The position numbers and the translations under genes were made by a program. From Serripes groenlandicus (lineage: Eukaryota; Mollusca; Bivalvia; Cardiida; Cardiidae): a stretch of DNA of 64,000 nt. The DNA is taken from assembly GCA_031761405.1 (NCBI GenBank), contig JASEVX010000005.1, positions 36,595,198-36,659,197 of the forward strand, in the 5' to 3' direction. The first letter of the stretch is position 1; each line of letters starts with the position of its first letter. Of this stretch, positions 63,252 to 64,000 are shown piece by piece. Below the pieces are notes generated by a model. It saw only the letters and a program-made list of their open reading frames with translations, did no database searches and was not told the origin of the DNA.

Positions 63252-63661
63252 ATGTTTTTGATCAAATTTTTAAACACATTTTAAAACTCTACAAATGAAA
63301 ATATCTCTATTGAACAGAGGTGAAAACATTGTGACAAAATGAGGAATTGTTCATCATGAGCAATCTTCGGTTAAGACAGGACAACGATGCATTGTCATTG
63401 TTTAGTGGTTAGAATGTCTGTCTGTCTGTCTAGAGAAGGAGACAAGTGTTCAATCTCCTGTGAGGCTATACAAAAGACTTAAAGAGTATAGTAATTGCTG
63501 CCCTTCTTGATGCTCAGGTTTGGGGAGATAGCAATGACGGATGTACTATGTAAGGATATATTTACTGGTGGTAGTGGGCATTGTCTCGGGGAAACTCTGT
63601 GAATCGATTGAACTGCCTTTACTTTAGATGTTATCTGTTTGAAAGAGTGTAAATTAAGCGT

Positions 63662-63943
63662 TTCAGACACACAGCAAATCTATAGCAGATTATTTTGAAA
63701 CTATCAAATGGAAAGTATGGAAAACCTCTTTAAATAAAAGTAGTCTTGTTGATTGATTAGTGTTGAACATATTGTGGCGAATGCAGAAAGGGTTCTGAGT
63801 GAGAAATATCTCCTTTTGCCACCATGTCTTCAAAAGTCGTTTTCTACAGATACGTCAAATGGGTCTCGTTTTCTACAGATACGCCAAATGGGTCTCGTTT
63901 TCTACAGATACGTCAACTGGGTCTGCATGGGGGAAAGGGTTAA
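63662..63943. mobile_element. MITE-1 copy with a triplicated segment
   Basis: Starts in TTCAGACACACAGCAAATC and ends GGGGGAAAGGGTTAA. Three 29-bp units at 63837-63923, each TCGTTTTCTACAGATACG plus TCAAATGGGTC or near, lie just before the right end. Confidence 0.75.
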
Positions 63944-64000
63944 ACTATCATATTAAAATAACAACCCTCGTAATATGAAAACTGTCCTTCACAGGTTTGA

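Overview
This window looks like nuclear DNA of a mollusc, most likely a heterodont bivalve. It is AT-rich and intron-rich, with GT-AG splicing. Short transposable elements fill it, including tRNA-headed SINEs whose 3' ends read like the molluscan type (a CCGCCGTGATAT core, then a GGCGTTAAAC tail and a CAAT or AAAC repeat). The species is inference; no marker gene fixes it.

Three protein-coding loci are recognisable, plus one tRNA. (1) 6128-7179, minus: a broken membrane-anchored FkbM-type methyltransferase gene with a frameshift and a nonsense codon. (2) 19495-31878, plus: a complete eight-exon sorbitol dehydrogenase gene. The exon phases all close and give 351 residues with the catalytic zinc ligands, four structural-zinc cysteines and the NAD-binding motif. 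(3) 41277-59296, plus: a complete nine-exon ARL13B gene, the ciliary Arf-like GTPase. The phases close exactly to give 610 residues, longer than the roughly 430-residue vertebrate protein because of an expanded low-complexity C-terminal half. A tRNA-Leu (anticodon UAA) lies divergently about 0.5 kb upstream of ARL13B. The genes are separate units and nothing suggests they act together.

The rest is repeats. The commonest family, called MITE-1 here, is about 200-240 bp with ends TTAACCCTTTCCC and a central snap-back hairpin. Some 30 or more copies are present, and its last 41 bp has expanded into a 1.8 kb satellite at 7914-9760. MITE-2 (ends like GAGCCGTTCCACGAG) has several copies. A tandem-repeat-carrying family with terminal hairpins, called HEL-1 here and Helentron-like by inference, has three nearly complete copies in ARL13B introns and fragments elsewhere. 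A decayed mariner element (33480-36459) holds a 48-bp minisatellite and a nested MITE. Two hAT-like short elements with 8-bp target duplications, a 789-bp element with perfect 57-bp inverted repeats and a 12-bp duplication, and five SINEs with clean 11-13 bp duplications complete the set.

The most interesting observations are the 57-bp-TIR element of unclear superfamily, the perfect fold-backs in ARL13B introns, the tandem array of mock exon starts before sorbitol dehydrogenase exon 7, compensatory changes in the hairpins of two repeat families, and a MITE end that seems to supply a splice branch point. No CRISPR array, operon or prokaryote-like system was seen.
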